Shown: positions 53,686 to 61,168 of the stretch, in pieces | Numbering within the stretch: position 1 is the stretch's first letter | How the letters are laid out: every line of letters begins with the position of its first letter | Assembly (NCBI GenBank): GCA_029263415.1 | Contig: JAJCXN010000044.1 | Span: forward strand, 124,001-188,000 | DNA length: 64,000 nucleotides | Source of the DNA: Acidobacteriota bacterium | GTDB taxonomy: Bacteria; Acidobacteriota; Thermoanaerobaculia; Multivoradales; Multivoraceae | Direction of reading: 5' to 3' | Translations under genes and position numbers: made by a program | Notes under the pieces: model-generated | Database searches by the model: none | The model's input: only the letters and a program-made list of their open reading frames with translations | What the model was told of the DNA's origin: nothing

Positions 53686-54115
53686 GCTCGGTGTCGCGCC
53701 TAGGACGCTCGGTCGGGTCAGTACAAACGCAATCATCGGCTTCTTGGGTTGTGTTCTTCAGTGAGTCAGTCGTTAAGCGGAGGTTGGAACGACTCTTCGA
53801 GAAGCAGCGGGGCTGCGGCCTCGTGGCGGGCTCTATATCCTGCGAACCACAGCACCAACAGAGTCTATTCCTCAACGGACTCATCAGCGGTCGGTTAAAG
53901 TGAGCGGTGAACGGATGACGGTCGCCGCCGTAGAGATTGTTTCTTCTTCGACCGCTCGTTCCAGTTCAGTTCACCGCACTCAACGCGCTGCCCAGCAAGT
54001 CGCCGGGCCTCGGTCGCGCGATGCTTCACCCGCCGGCAGCTTTTTTGGACGGCGCGGTGCACGGCGGACGACGCAAGTGCCCGATGCACCATAGAAGCCC
54101 CGCAAAGTAACTTCC
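53686..54115. other. Divergent intergenic region between pcm and the TldD/PmbA-like gene
   Basis: About 430 bases; short open frames exist on both strands, but none has a ribosome binding site plus a recognisable pattern. The region near 53735-53790 is relatively AT-rich and is the most likely promoter area for pcm on the minus strand. Confidence 0.4.
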
Positions 54116-55543
54116 TTGATCGATTCCGCCCAGCGACAAAGTTCCCACCGGGTTCTCCGCCACCGACCAAGCCCCGCGGCGAAACCGGGCAACTCCACCC
54201 AAAAACCTGCTCCGAGCTCGGCCTCGCCAGACCAGCAAGAACTCGATGCCACTCGGCAGATCGATCGCGGCCTAGAGCGCGTCATCCGCGAGGCGGTTAC
54301 AGATGCGACAGAGATCCTGTGGCTCGACCGACGCAAGCGACGAGCAGCGGTGAATCTGCCGACGGCACAGACGGGGTCCTGGCGTGAACGCACCGTGGAA
54401 GTCCGCGTTCACCAGGCCGGCCGCCTCGGCCAGCATCGACTCGGCATGGCCTCGTGGAGTGAGGTCGCCAACGCCGTGCGTCACGCGGCTGCTAATGCCA
54501 CCACCAACTCCAACGCCTCGGCGCCATTCCTGAGCCAACCACCACGGCTGGCAAAACCACTCGGCTTCGATCGCAAGCTATCGCGACTCTCCGTGCAAGA
54601 CGGGGTCCGTTTCCTTAAGACGTTCTGTCGGGATGACGAAGCAGTCATCGCCGAGTGGTACGACGGCCAAGTGCTGCTGCGCAACTCAGCGGGGTTAAGC
54701 CTCTGTCAGCGAGTCACCAGCCTGCAAGTCGAAGTTCGTAGCGGTCTTGGCCCCGGCGCGGGCTTTGCTAGCGACGCGGCTAGACGCTTTAGCGACCTCA
54801 ATCTCGAGAGGTTGTTCTCGCGCGCTCGTGGTCGTCGCGCCACCCAAACCCCAACAGCCCTCAACCAGCAGCCGGATTCTTTGGTGCTTGCGCCGGAAGC
54901 CACCGCGGAATTGGTCGAGATGTTGAATCACAGGGCCTTTTCTTCCAGCGCGTACAGCGAAGGCACCTCGTTTCTGCGTGAGCATCTCGGGGTTCAAGTA
55001 TTCGATCAGCGGTTGCATCTGCGTGACGATGGGCTCGACCTAGCAGGGCTTGCCTTTCCGTTCGACCTTGAGGGCCGAGCGAAGCAGAAGGTCATGTTGA
55101 TCGAAGGCGGAGTGCCGCGTACACCGACTCTTGACGGTGATACTGCACGGACCTGCGGGCTCGCTCCCACCTGTCACGGCGTCAGTGCAGGCGTAGGCTA
55201 CGGCCTCAACCTCTTCATGGAGCCAGGTGAAGCCACTGAGCAAGGGCTGCTCGCTGCGGGCGAAGGAGGCTTGTGGATCAGCCGCCTTGACGCGGTCGAG
55301 TGCTTTGATCCGTCGCGAATGCTGATTAGAGGACGAGCGCGTGGAGTACGGCGGATCCAGGCCGGACAACTCCGCCAGCCACTACCTGATCTGGTTTGGG
55401 AGGACAGTCTCTTGCGCATCTTCGCGAGCCTGCACTGCTTGGGTTCCACAACTGCGCGACGGGTCTCGGCAGACGGCGTGCTCGGAGGGATCTGTGCACC
55501 AGCCGTCGCCGTCAGCGCTGCCACCGCCCTGCGCGAGGCGTAG
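54116..55543 (+). CDS. TldD/PmbA (peptidase U62) family protein, PmbA-like
   Basis: A 475-residue frame from a TTG. The PmbA pattern is recognisable in the second half: LVLAPEATAELVEMLNH, AFSSSAYSEGTSFLREHLG, FPFDLEGRAKQKVMLIEGGV with the conserved D-x-EG turn, and a final glycine-rich segment. No HExxxH is present, as expected for the PmbA/TldE partner, which lacks the zinc site. The TldD partner is not in the window. The first 45 residues are Pro/Ser/Gln-rich and may be upstream of the true start. TldD/TldE pairs process modified peptides; activity of a lone subunit is uncertain. Confidence 0.8.
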   Translation: MIDSAQRQSSHRVLRHRPSPAAKPGNSTQKPAPSSASPDQQELDATRQIDRGLERVIREAVTDATEILWLDRRKRRAAVNLPTAQTGSWRERTVEVRVHQAGRLGQHRLGMASWSEVANAVRHAAANATTNSNASAPFLSQPPRLAKPLGFDRKLSRLSVQDGVRFLKTFCRDDEAVIAEWYDGQVLLRNSAGLSLCQRVTSLQVEVRSGLGPGAGFASDAARRFSDLNLERLFSRARGRRATQTPTALNQQPDSLVLAPEATAELVEMLNHRAFSSSAYSEGTSFLREHLGVQVFDQRLHLRDDGLDLAGLAFPFDLEGRAKQKVMLIEGGVPRTPTLDGDTARTCGLAPTCHGVSAGVGYGLNLFMEPGEATEQGLLAAGEGGLWISRLDAVECFDPSRMLIRGRARGVRRIQAGQLRQPLPDLVWEDSLLRIFASLHCLGSTTARRVSADGVLGGICAPAVAVSAATALREA

Positions 55544-55577
55544 CTCACGGCAGATGGCGTCATCTCCAGCCGGAGCT

Positions 55578-57326
55578 CTACTCCTGCAGGCGACGCCTCA
55601 CCAGCACAACGGTCTGGTCGTCTTGCTGAAAGGCGCCATCGGCAAAGGCAGTGACTTCGCCATCGAGTGCTTCGAGAATGGTCTGCAACGGCTGAGTGCG
55701 ACGCTCACTCAAGAATGTGATCAAGCGCGCCATGCCGTACTCCTCTTCTTGCCGATCAGCGCACTCTGTGATGCCGTCGCTATACAAGCAAATGAGGTCG
55801 CCGGGTTCGAGTTGGAGTGTCTCAAGTCGATAAGAACTACCAGGCATGAGACCGAGCGGCAGGCCGCTCGCCTGCATCTCGTAGCTGGAACCATCGGCGC
55901 GCACTAAGAGGCCCTGGTTGTGGCCTGCATTGATGAAACTGGCGCTCGCGGTTTCCGAGTCGAGCGTCATCAAGATCATGGTAATGAACTTGTTCGATCG
56001 AGAGGAGTCGAGCACATGCGAGTTGAGGCGCTCAACCATCGCGACCCCAGGCTCGACCGAGTCCAGTAACAAGTCGAGCGCAGAGTGCAGGGTGTTGACC
56101 AACAAAGCAGCGGGCATACCCTTGCCGGTGACATCCGCGACCACCACCCCGGTCTCGCCGCTGGGCAGCTTGAGCCAGCCGTAGTAGTCGCCACCCACGT
56201 GGCGGGTCGGCCGATTCCACCCGACCATCTCGAATTCGGGCAAGTCGGGGGTAGTGGCGGGCAGAATTCCTCGTTGGATGTCGGCAGCCAGCTCCATCTC
56301 GCGTTCGAGTCGTTCGCGTTCCAACGCATGGTGGTGCAGCTTGGCGTTCTCGAGCGCGATCGCGGCCTGGTTGGCGAACAGCGACAACGCACGCTCATCA
56401 TCTGGGGCGAAGGGCCCAATCCCAGCCCGGCTTTCCTTGTCGGCGAGTGCCAGCAACCCGCGCGGCACCCCGTCTATTGCGATCGGAACGACCAAGGAAT
56501 GCTGGGCTCCAGGAAGCAGTTCATCGAACGATGCGTTGCCGCTCGATTGCATCAGGCCGATCCGCTGGTCAGACGCGTCGACCGACTTCTCAGCGTCGCC
56601 GCCGATGGTCCCTTCCAGAACGTACTGATCATCCTGCAATAAGAAGAGCGCTCCCCGGCGGGCATCAAGCAGCGACACAGCGCGCAACAGAATGCCATCG
56701 GTGAGCTCATCCAGATTGAGCGTCGAAGCGATCGCGAGGCCCACATCGTAGAGCGCCTCAAGCGTCACCAAACGATAGTTGTCTTGGAACGACTGCGCCT
56801 TGAGTCGCTGCGACAAATCGACCAATTGAGCGCCGACCGACAGAGCCACTCCGAGGTTCTTCGACAGACCGGTGTGATTCACAGCATCCGCGTCATCGCT
56901 GGAAACCACATCCTTCGCGGCTGGAGCAGCTCCGCTGGCCCCTTTCCAGAGTTTGAGGCGAACCGTCGACGACAAGCCTTCTTCGGTGTGTTCGTCGCCA
57001 GCAACCTCTGCGCGCCCAACCTCGACCACCCGATGCCACTCGCGCGTTGCGGTCCCGCCGCCTCCAGCAGGACTGCTGTGCCCGAACACCTCAAGCGCCG
57101 CACCCTCACACTGATTGGACTCACACAGCTCTCGCAAGGCGCGCCTGGCCGCCGCGCCATCGGCCCACTCATCAGGCGTCGCGTGCCGAAGGATCGACCA
57201 CAAGTTCTTGGAGATTTCGTTGAGCACAGAATAGACCCTCAGCCTACGGTCGGCTGTGGCCGACAAAAGCAATCGAGCACCTGGCGCCAGATGGCCAGCC
57301 CAGCGGCCGAGGGAGCCAGCCGACAA
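55578..57326 (-). CDS. SpoIIE/RsbU-type PP2C serine phosphatase with GAF domain
   Basis: A 582-residue phosphatase. Residues about 160-370 form a GAF sensory domain (ALYDVGLAIASTLNLDELTDGIL and SLFANQAAIALENAKLH are typical; a helix follows). The PP2C-type domain (about 385-580) has VGGDYYGW, VADVTGKGMPAALL, INAGHN, LICLYSDGITE and DDQTVVLVRR, the metal-binding Asp residues of RsbU/SpoIIE. It would dephosphorylate the STAS protein encoded 11 bases upstream. The first 150 residues are not recognised. Together with the next two genes it makes a complete partner-switching module. Confidence 0.93.
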   Translation of the reverse strand: MSAGSLGRWAGHLAPGARLLLSATADRRLRVYSVLNEISKNLWSILRHATPDEWADGAAARRALRELCESNQCEGAALEVFGHSSPAGGGGTATREWHRVVEVGRAEVAGDEHTEEGLSSTVRLKLWKGASGAAPAAKDVVSSDDADAVNHTGLSKNLGVALSVGAQLVDLSQRLKAQSFQDNYRLVTLEALYDVGLAIASTLNLDELTDGILLRAVSLLDARRGALFLLQDDQYVLEGTIGGDAEKSVDASDQRIGLMQSSGNASFDELLPGAQHSLVVPIAIDGVPRGLLALADKESRAGIGPFAPDDERALSLFANQAAIALENAKLHHHALERERLEREMELAADIQRGILPATTPDLPEFEMVGWNRPTRHVGGDYYGWLKLPSGETGVVVADVTGKGMPAALLVNTLHSALDLLLDSVEPGVAMVERLNSHVLDSSRSNKFITMILMTLDSETASASFINAGHNQGLLVRADGSSYEMQASGLPLGLMPGSSYRLETLQLEPGDLICLYSDGITECADRQEEEYGMARLITFLSERRTQPLQTILEALDGEVTAFADGAFQQDDQTVVLVRRRLQE

Positions 57327-57337
57327 CCACCGACACT

Positions 57338-57688
57338 TCAGTCGACCAGATGCTCGGCCGCCTCGTCTTCGCTCGGAAAGATGCTGGTGTACTGCGCAAG
57401 ACCCATAATGTGAAAGGTCTTGTCGATGGTCGGCGTCAGGTTGCAGAAGGCGAGCTTGCCCTTGATGTCAATCATCTTCTCGATGATCTCGATCAGGATT
57501 GAAATGCCAATTGAGTTGACGATCTTCGTGCCCGAGAGGTTGAGCAGGAGGTTGCGATAGCCCTCGTCGAGAAGTTCATAGGCGACCTTCGCGATTTCCT
57601 CGCCACCCTGATTGTTGATGTAACCGTCCGTGTAGAGCACCGCAACTCCGTCGCGTCGGTCAACACTTAGCTTCAAACTGTCGGTCAT
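57338..57688 (-). CDS. Anti-sigma factor antagonist (STAS domain)
   Basis: A 116-residue single STAS domain. The segment LLLNLSGTKIVNSIGISILIEIIEK contains the phosphorylatable Ser in NSIGIS (key part TKIVNSIGISILI). In partner switching the unphosphorylated protein binds the HATPase kinase and releases its target. It lies between the kinase gene (60 bases upstream) and the phosphatase gene (11 bases downstream). Confidence 0.94.
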   Translation of the reverse strand: MTDSLKLSVDRRDGVAVLYTDGYINNQGGEEIAKVAYELLDEGYRNLLLNLSGTKIVNSIGISILIEIIEKMIDIKGKLAFCNLTPTIDKTFHIMGLAQYTSIFPSEDEAAEHLVD

Positions 57689-57748
57689 TCCAAGTCTCTC
57701 TTACACACTCTTTGGTTCCACGGCCGTTTCGCTCTTGCGAGAGGCGGA

Positions 57749-58213
57749 TTAGCTACCGACTCTTGAGGCGGCTCTGCCACCGGCGATCGTCTTGGTCATG
57801 ATGACTGAGGTACCGGCTCCTGTCGAGGCCACCGTCACCTTATCCATCAAACCTTCGATGATCTGCAGTCCCCACCCTCTTTTACTCGAGGACTTGAGCT
57901 TCTGCTCGATGTCCGGTTTTACTAGCTTTTTCCGATCGAAGCCAACCCCACGGTCACTGACCGTGATGCGGAGTTCCTGCGGTTCTTGAGTTCCCAGGAC
58001 GGCGATGTCGACATAGAGCTTCGAATCGGCGGCTTCGCTGTGCTCAATCGCATTGATGCAAGCCTCGATCATTGCCATCTTGACTTCATCGATTCGATCC
58101 GCGCTCATCCCCATCAGCTCGGCGACGGCACACGCCTTCTCGCACGCCTCGATCTCCATATCTGGAGCTAGATCGAGGGTCAGCGCAACCTCTTTGAGAA
58201 TCGAGTCAGCCAC
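57749..58213 (-). CDS. Anti-sigma factor serine kinase, RsbW-like (HATPase)
   Basis: A 154-residue GHKL kinase. N box EACINAIEHS, G1 DRGVGFD and G2 RGWGLQIIEGL are in place. It is expected to phosphorylate the STAS protein downstream and to sequester a sigma factor or another partner. No sigma factor gene is adjacent, so the output is not identified. It is the first gene of the three-gene module. Confidence 0.93.
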   Translation of the reverse strand: MADSILKEVALTLDLAPDMEIEACEKACAVAELMGMSADRIDEVKMAMIEACINAIEHSEAADSKLYVDIAVLGTQEPQELRITVSDRGVGFDRKKLVKPDIEQKLKSSSKRGWGLQIIEGLMDKVTVASTGAGTSVIMTKTIAGGRAASRVGS

Positions 58214-58972
58214 AGCGCCTACCTGCTCACCGCACCGCGGGCCGTCGACAATGTCGCCGGGCTAGGTGCTGGCCTGAGAATTGAGGTCATCATTTGGGTG
58301 GAATCTTCACTCAAAAGTTCATGTTTGGCTACGAAGCTACACGGAATTCGGATGGTTGTGCGAAGGCTACGCGATTTCGTCGTCAGTTTCACGCGGGCGC
58401 TAGCTCCGATGCGTCATCTTGTGGCCGGTTCGGCGAGGAGGATTTCCCTGTGGGTTGGTTATCAATTGAAGCGACGACACGAGCACTTTCGAGCTCCGTG
58501 AGCGCCCCTCAGGCAGGCAACGCAGCTCGTCTCGATCAGCACTTGTGCCAAAGGGCGTTCCCCTCATACGCAAACTAGTCCCCGCAGTTTTCGACCCGAT
58601 CCACATTTTCGTGAAGCATGAACTGCAGACCATCGGCACCGGGGCGCTTCGGTACGCGGATCGAGTTCATCTGGCGGTAGCGCGCTCGCCCAACCGACGC
58701 ATGATCGCGCGATCAACCGATGCGAAGCGTGACTGGTACGGCTTTCGCGCCGGCGGTCCTGAGAGACTTCGCGAAGTTCTTCACCGATCTAGCCGTCGCG
58801 AAGCTACCGCCCCATTCAGCAACGCGATACATTCCTTAGGGCGCTCTTTATGCGCGTGTAGGAAGCGCCCCTGCCGTCGAGGTCGCTCCCGTGCTGCACG
58901 CACCCCTCCCAAGACAAGACCCGCGGGCGGCGCCCAAGGGCCCGACAACTATTCGCTTCGAGGTATACAGTC
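58214..58972. other. Long stretch (759 bases) without a supported gene
   Basis: Divergent gap between the kinase gene and the DPGTGS protein gene. Two plus-strand open frames (58298-58501 and 58545-58976) lack a good ribosome binding site and any family resemblance; the first, when read from an internal ATG at 58352, is basic with a hydrophobic centre (LRDFVVSFTRALAPMRHLV). I cannot decide between a broken gene, a regulatory RNA and plain spacer. Confidence 0.4.
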
Positions 58973-59182
58973 GTGACCCATCGACTCTTGGTTTTCCTGT
59001 CCGTCCTGTTCTTGTTTCGTGGAGTAGCGCATGCTGCTTACATCGACCCAGGTACCGGCAGTATGGTCTTGCAGGCTGCCATCGCTGGTATCGCAGCCGC
59101 GGCATTGGCGATCAGAACCTACTGGCATCGGATCCAACTCTTGTACTCCAAGAAGGATTCAAGCGATTCTGAAGACTCCTGA
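58973..59182 (+). CDS. DPGTGS small membrane protein
   Basis: A 69-residue protein from a GTG. It has a signal-like hydrophobic start (LLVFLSVLFLFRGVAHA), then YIDPGTGSMVLQAAIAGIAA, a conserved motif leading into a second TM helix, then a Lys/Ser/Asp tail. Such DPGTGS proteins are widespread and are often found beside envelope polysaccharide or NoeA-like methyltransferase genes. Function not known. It ends 34 bases before the methyltransferase start. Confidence 0.85.
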   Translation: MTHRLLVFLSVLFLFRGVAHAAYIDPGTGSMVLQAAIAGIAAAALAIRTYWHRIQLLYSKKDSSDSEDS

Positions 59183-59216
59183 CCCAACTCACAGCAGGAT
59201 CGAGGGCTCTTCCAGA

Positions 59217-60599
59217 GTGAGCGACAACCAGCAAATCGTGGTCGACACGGCATCATTCCGAGACCCATCCGGATACGTTGTCCGCGCCGAAGGCGTAGTG
59301 CTACGTGCGGTACTCAACGGCGGTATGGGCGAGTATCGGATGTTGATGGAGAGCGGCCTCTACCAACGGCTCACAGACAAGGGACTCCTGGTCCCCCACC
59401 AGGAGCTAGATGAGCATCCGCTCGTCGATGAACGCATCGCGGCGGTGCTGAAACCCGACGAAGTCCCGTTTCTGAGCTATCCCTACGAGTGGTGCTTCGA
59501 CCAACTGCGAGCGGCAGCGTTGCTGACGCTCAGGATCCAGAGGATCGCCGTTGGCCAAGGCATGTCGCTCAAGGATGCCACCGCTTTCAACGTCCAGTTC
59601 TGGGGAACCCAACCCAAGTTCATCGACACACTGTCGCTAGAAACCTATGAGGAGGGTCGCCCGTGGGTGGCTTATGGGCAGTTCTGCAGGCACTTCCTGG
59701 CCCCGTTGTTAGTCGCCAGCGCAACCAGCAGTCCACTCGAACCGCTACTCGGCAAGAGCATCGAAGGGATGGCCCTACCCCTTGCAAGCAGGCTCCTGCC
59801 GCGCCGAACCCTGCTTTCCCCTGGGATTGCCACCCACCTCCACCTCCACGCAAAGCTAGAGACCCGTCACGGCAACGACGCGCAATCGACGCGCAAACCG
59901 CCGCGCGTATCTAAGGCTGGGCTGCTCGGTTTGATTGCAAGCCTCGAGTCGTTGGTGCGGAAACTCAAGCCGCCGAAGAACGTCGATGTCTGGAACTCCT
60001 ACTACGAGACCAACACCTACGACGAGGAAGCCACCCAACAGAAACTCAAGTTGATCTCTCAAGTCACCGCGGAGCAACGACCACGCAGCGCTTGGGACCT
60101 GGGCTGCAACACCGGGATGTTCACTGACGCGATGGCGGAACTCGGCACCCAAGTGGTCGCGATGGATTCAGACGCCGGCGTCATTGGAGAGCTTCACCGC
60201 AAGGCCGTAGCCGCCCGATCAGACCGTGTGCTGCCCCTGGTGATGGATCTCTCCAACCCAAGCCCCGCGCTCGGCTGGGCTCACCAGGAGCGACGATCAC
60301 TGCTCGATCGGGGCCCCTCAGATCTTTGCCTCGGCTTGGCCCTGATTCACCACCTGTCGATCTCAAACAACGTGCCGATGGGCATGATTGCCGACTTCTT
60401 TAGCCGCTGCTCGCGCACCTGCGTCGTTGAGTGGGTGCCCGAGACAGACCCTCAAGTGGTTCGGATGCTCGCGTCCGGACGACTCTTGCCGGCGGACTAC
60501 AACCGCAACGCATTCGTCGCTGCGTTTGATCGGGTGTTCAGCACAGCAACATCGCTAACGCTACCGACGGGACGAGAACTGTTTACGTTCAGCAGGTAG
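59217..60599 (+). CDS. NoeA-like SAM-dependent methyltransferase
   Basis: A 460-residue protein from a GTG (the open frame reaches 59031 but that part overlaps the upstream gene in another frame). The N-terminal 270 residues have the NoeA-family pattern: FRDPSGYVVRAEG, SGLYQRLTDKGLLVPH, FLSYPYEWCFDQLRAAALLTL, GMSLKDATAFNVQFWGTQPKFIDTLS and WVAYGQFCRHFLAPL. (Key short motifs: SYPYEWCFDQL and SLKDATAFNVQF.) The C-terminal half is a class I methyltransferase fold with WDLGCNTGMFTDAM (SAM site). NoeA modifies Nod factors in rhizobia; the substrate of relatives elsewhere is unknown. It is paired with the DPGTGS protein gene. Confidence 0.88.
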   Translation: MSDNQQIVVDTASFRDPSGYVVRAEGVVLRAVLNGGMGEYRMLMESGLYQRLTDKGLLVPHQELDEHPLVDERIAAVLKPDEVPFLSYPYEWCFDQLRAAALLTLRIQRIAVGQGMSLKDATAFNVQFWGTQPKFIDTLSLETYEEGRPWVAYGQFCRHFLAPLLVASATSSPLEPLLGKSIEGMALPLASRLLPRRTLLSPGIATHLHLHAKLETRHGNDAQSTRKPPRVSKAGLLGLIASLESLVRKLKPPKNVDVWNSYYETNTYDEEATQQKLKLISQVTAEQRPRSAWDLGCNTGMFTDAMAELGTQVVAMDSDAGVIGELHRKAVAARSDRVLPLVMDLSNPSPALGWAHQERRSLLDRGPSDLCLGLALIHHLSISNNVPMGMIADFFSRCSRTCVVEWVPETDPQVVRMLASGRLLPADYNRNAFVAAFDRVFSTATSLTLPTGRELFTFSR

Positions 60600-60661
60600 C
60601 GAAGTTCATCGACTAGCTTCTGTTTGGGTGCATACAGCCCGGGCAAATCTCGCGACCAGAT

Positions 60662-60736
60662 CTTGGCGATGCAGAACTTGGCGATGCAGAACTTGGCGAT
60701 CCAGATCCGGGCGATGCAGATCCGGGCGATGCAGGC
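60662..60736. repeat. Minisatellite, five 15-base units
   Basis: Five units of CTTGGCGATGCAGAA with drift (later units CCGGGCGATGCAGAT). It lies after the methyltransferase stop and just beyond the stop of the 53-codon minus-strand gene, in non-coding sequence. Confidence 0.92.
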
Positions 60737-60749
60737 CTGGATACCAGAT

Positions 60750-60911
60750 CTAGGCGGCGAGGAAAACCTGCAAGCAGTACACCAACAGTGCTGGCACCTG
60801 ATCCTGAATCAACAGCCCGCCAAAGCCGATCACCGAGGTCGCCCCGAGCAAGTAGGTGGCAGGCACCCGTGGGGCGGCGGTGGCGATACGTTGCAGAGTG
60901 GCAGTAGGCAT
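60750..60911 (-). CDS. Putative small hydrophobic protein, 53 residues
   Basis: ATG at 60911 with GGAG six bases upstream (60918-60921 on the plus strand as CTCC), one of the better ribosome binding sites in the window; stop TAG at 60752-60750. The product starts MPTATLQRIATAAPRVPATY and continues as LLGATSVIGFGGLLIQDQ, VPALLVYCLQVFLAA: a short basic start followed by two hydrophobic stretches, so a small membrane protein. No family is recognised. It fills part of the gap between two larger genes and ends next to the minisatellite. Confidence 0.5.
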   Translation of the reverse strand: MPTATLQRIATAAPRVPATYLLGATSVIGFGGLLIQDQVPALLVYCLQVFLAA

Positions 60912-61168
60912 TGGATTCTCCGTGAGGCCGAGTGTTCACCTTCGATATCCAATGCTTAAGAGCAAAGTTGCTGCCAAGTCTGAATGTAGCGAGAAATCCC
61001 CCAGAAACACAGGGTTTTGCCGCGACGACGCACCATCGCGCCGCATCGGCATAGCGACAATATGTCGCCATAGGACTTCAGTGACCCTCGCCGCCCAGCA
61101 ATCCAGCCCAAGAACGCAGCAGCTAAGGGTCGAACGCGGCATTTTGCCTCACGTGCGGCGTCTTGCCG
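60912..61168. other. Intergenic stretch after the large repeat-protein gene
   Basis: About 250 bases between the stop of the large minus-strand gene and the 53-codon gene. No gene is visible; a modest AT-rich patch at 60955-61010 could hold a promoter for the small gene. Confidence 0.35.

Noticed and set aside
53895-54170. Minus-strand open frame in the pcm to PmbA-like gap
   Set aside because: Basic low-complexity product, overlaps the start of the PmbA-like gene, no ribosome binding site.
58545-58976. Plus-strand open frame of 143 codons in the long gap
   Set aside because: Arg/Pro-rich C-terminus, no ribosome binding site, no family pattern; not supported as a gene.
60613-61071. Minus-strand open frame with Ser/Pro-rich repeats
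   Set aside because: The repeats come from the 15-base minisatellite; the 53-codon frame in the same place has a ribosome binding site and a coherent hydrophobic pattern.
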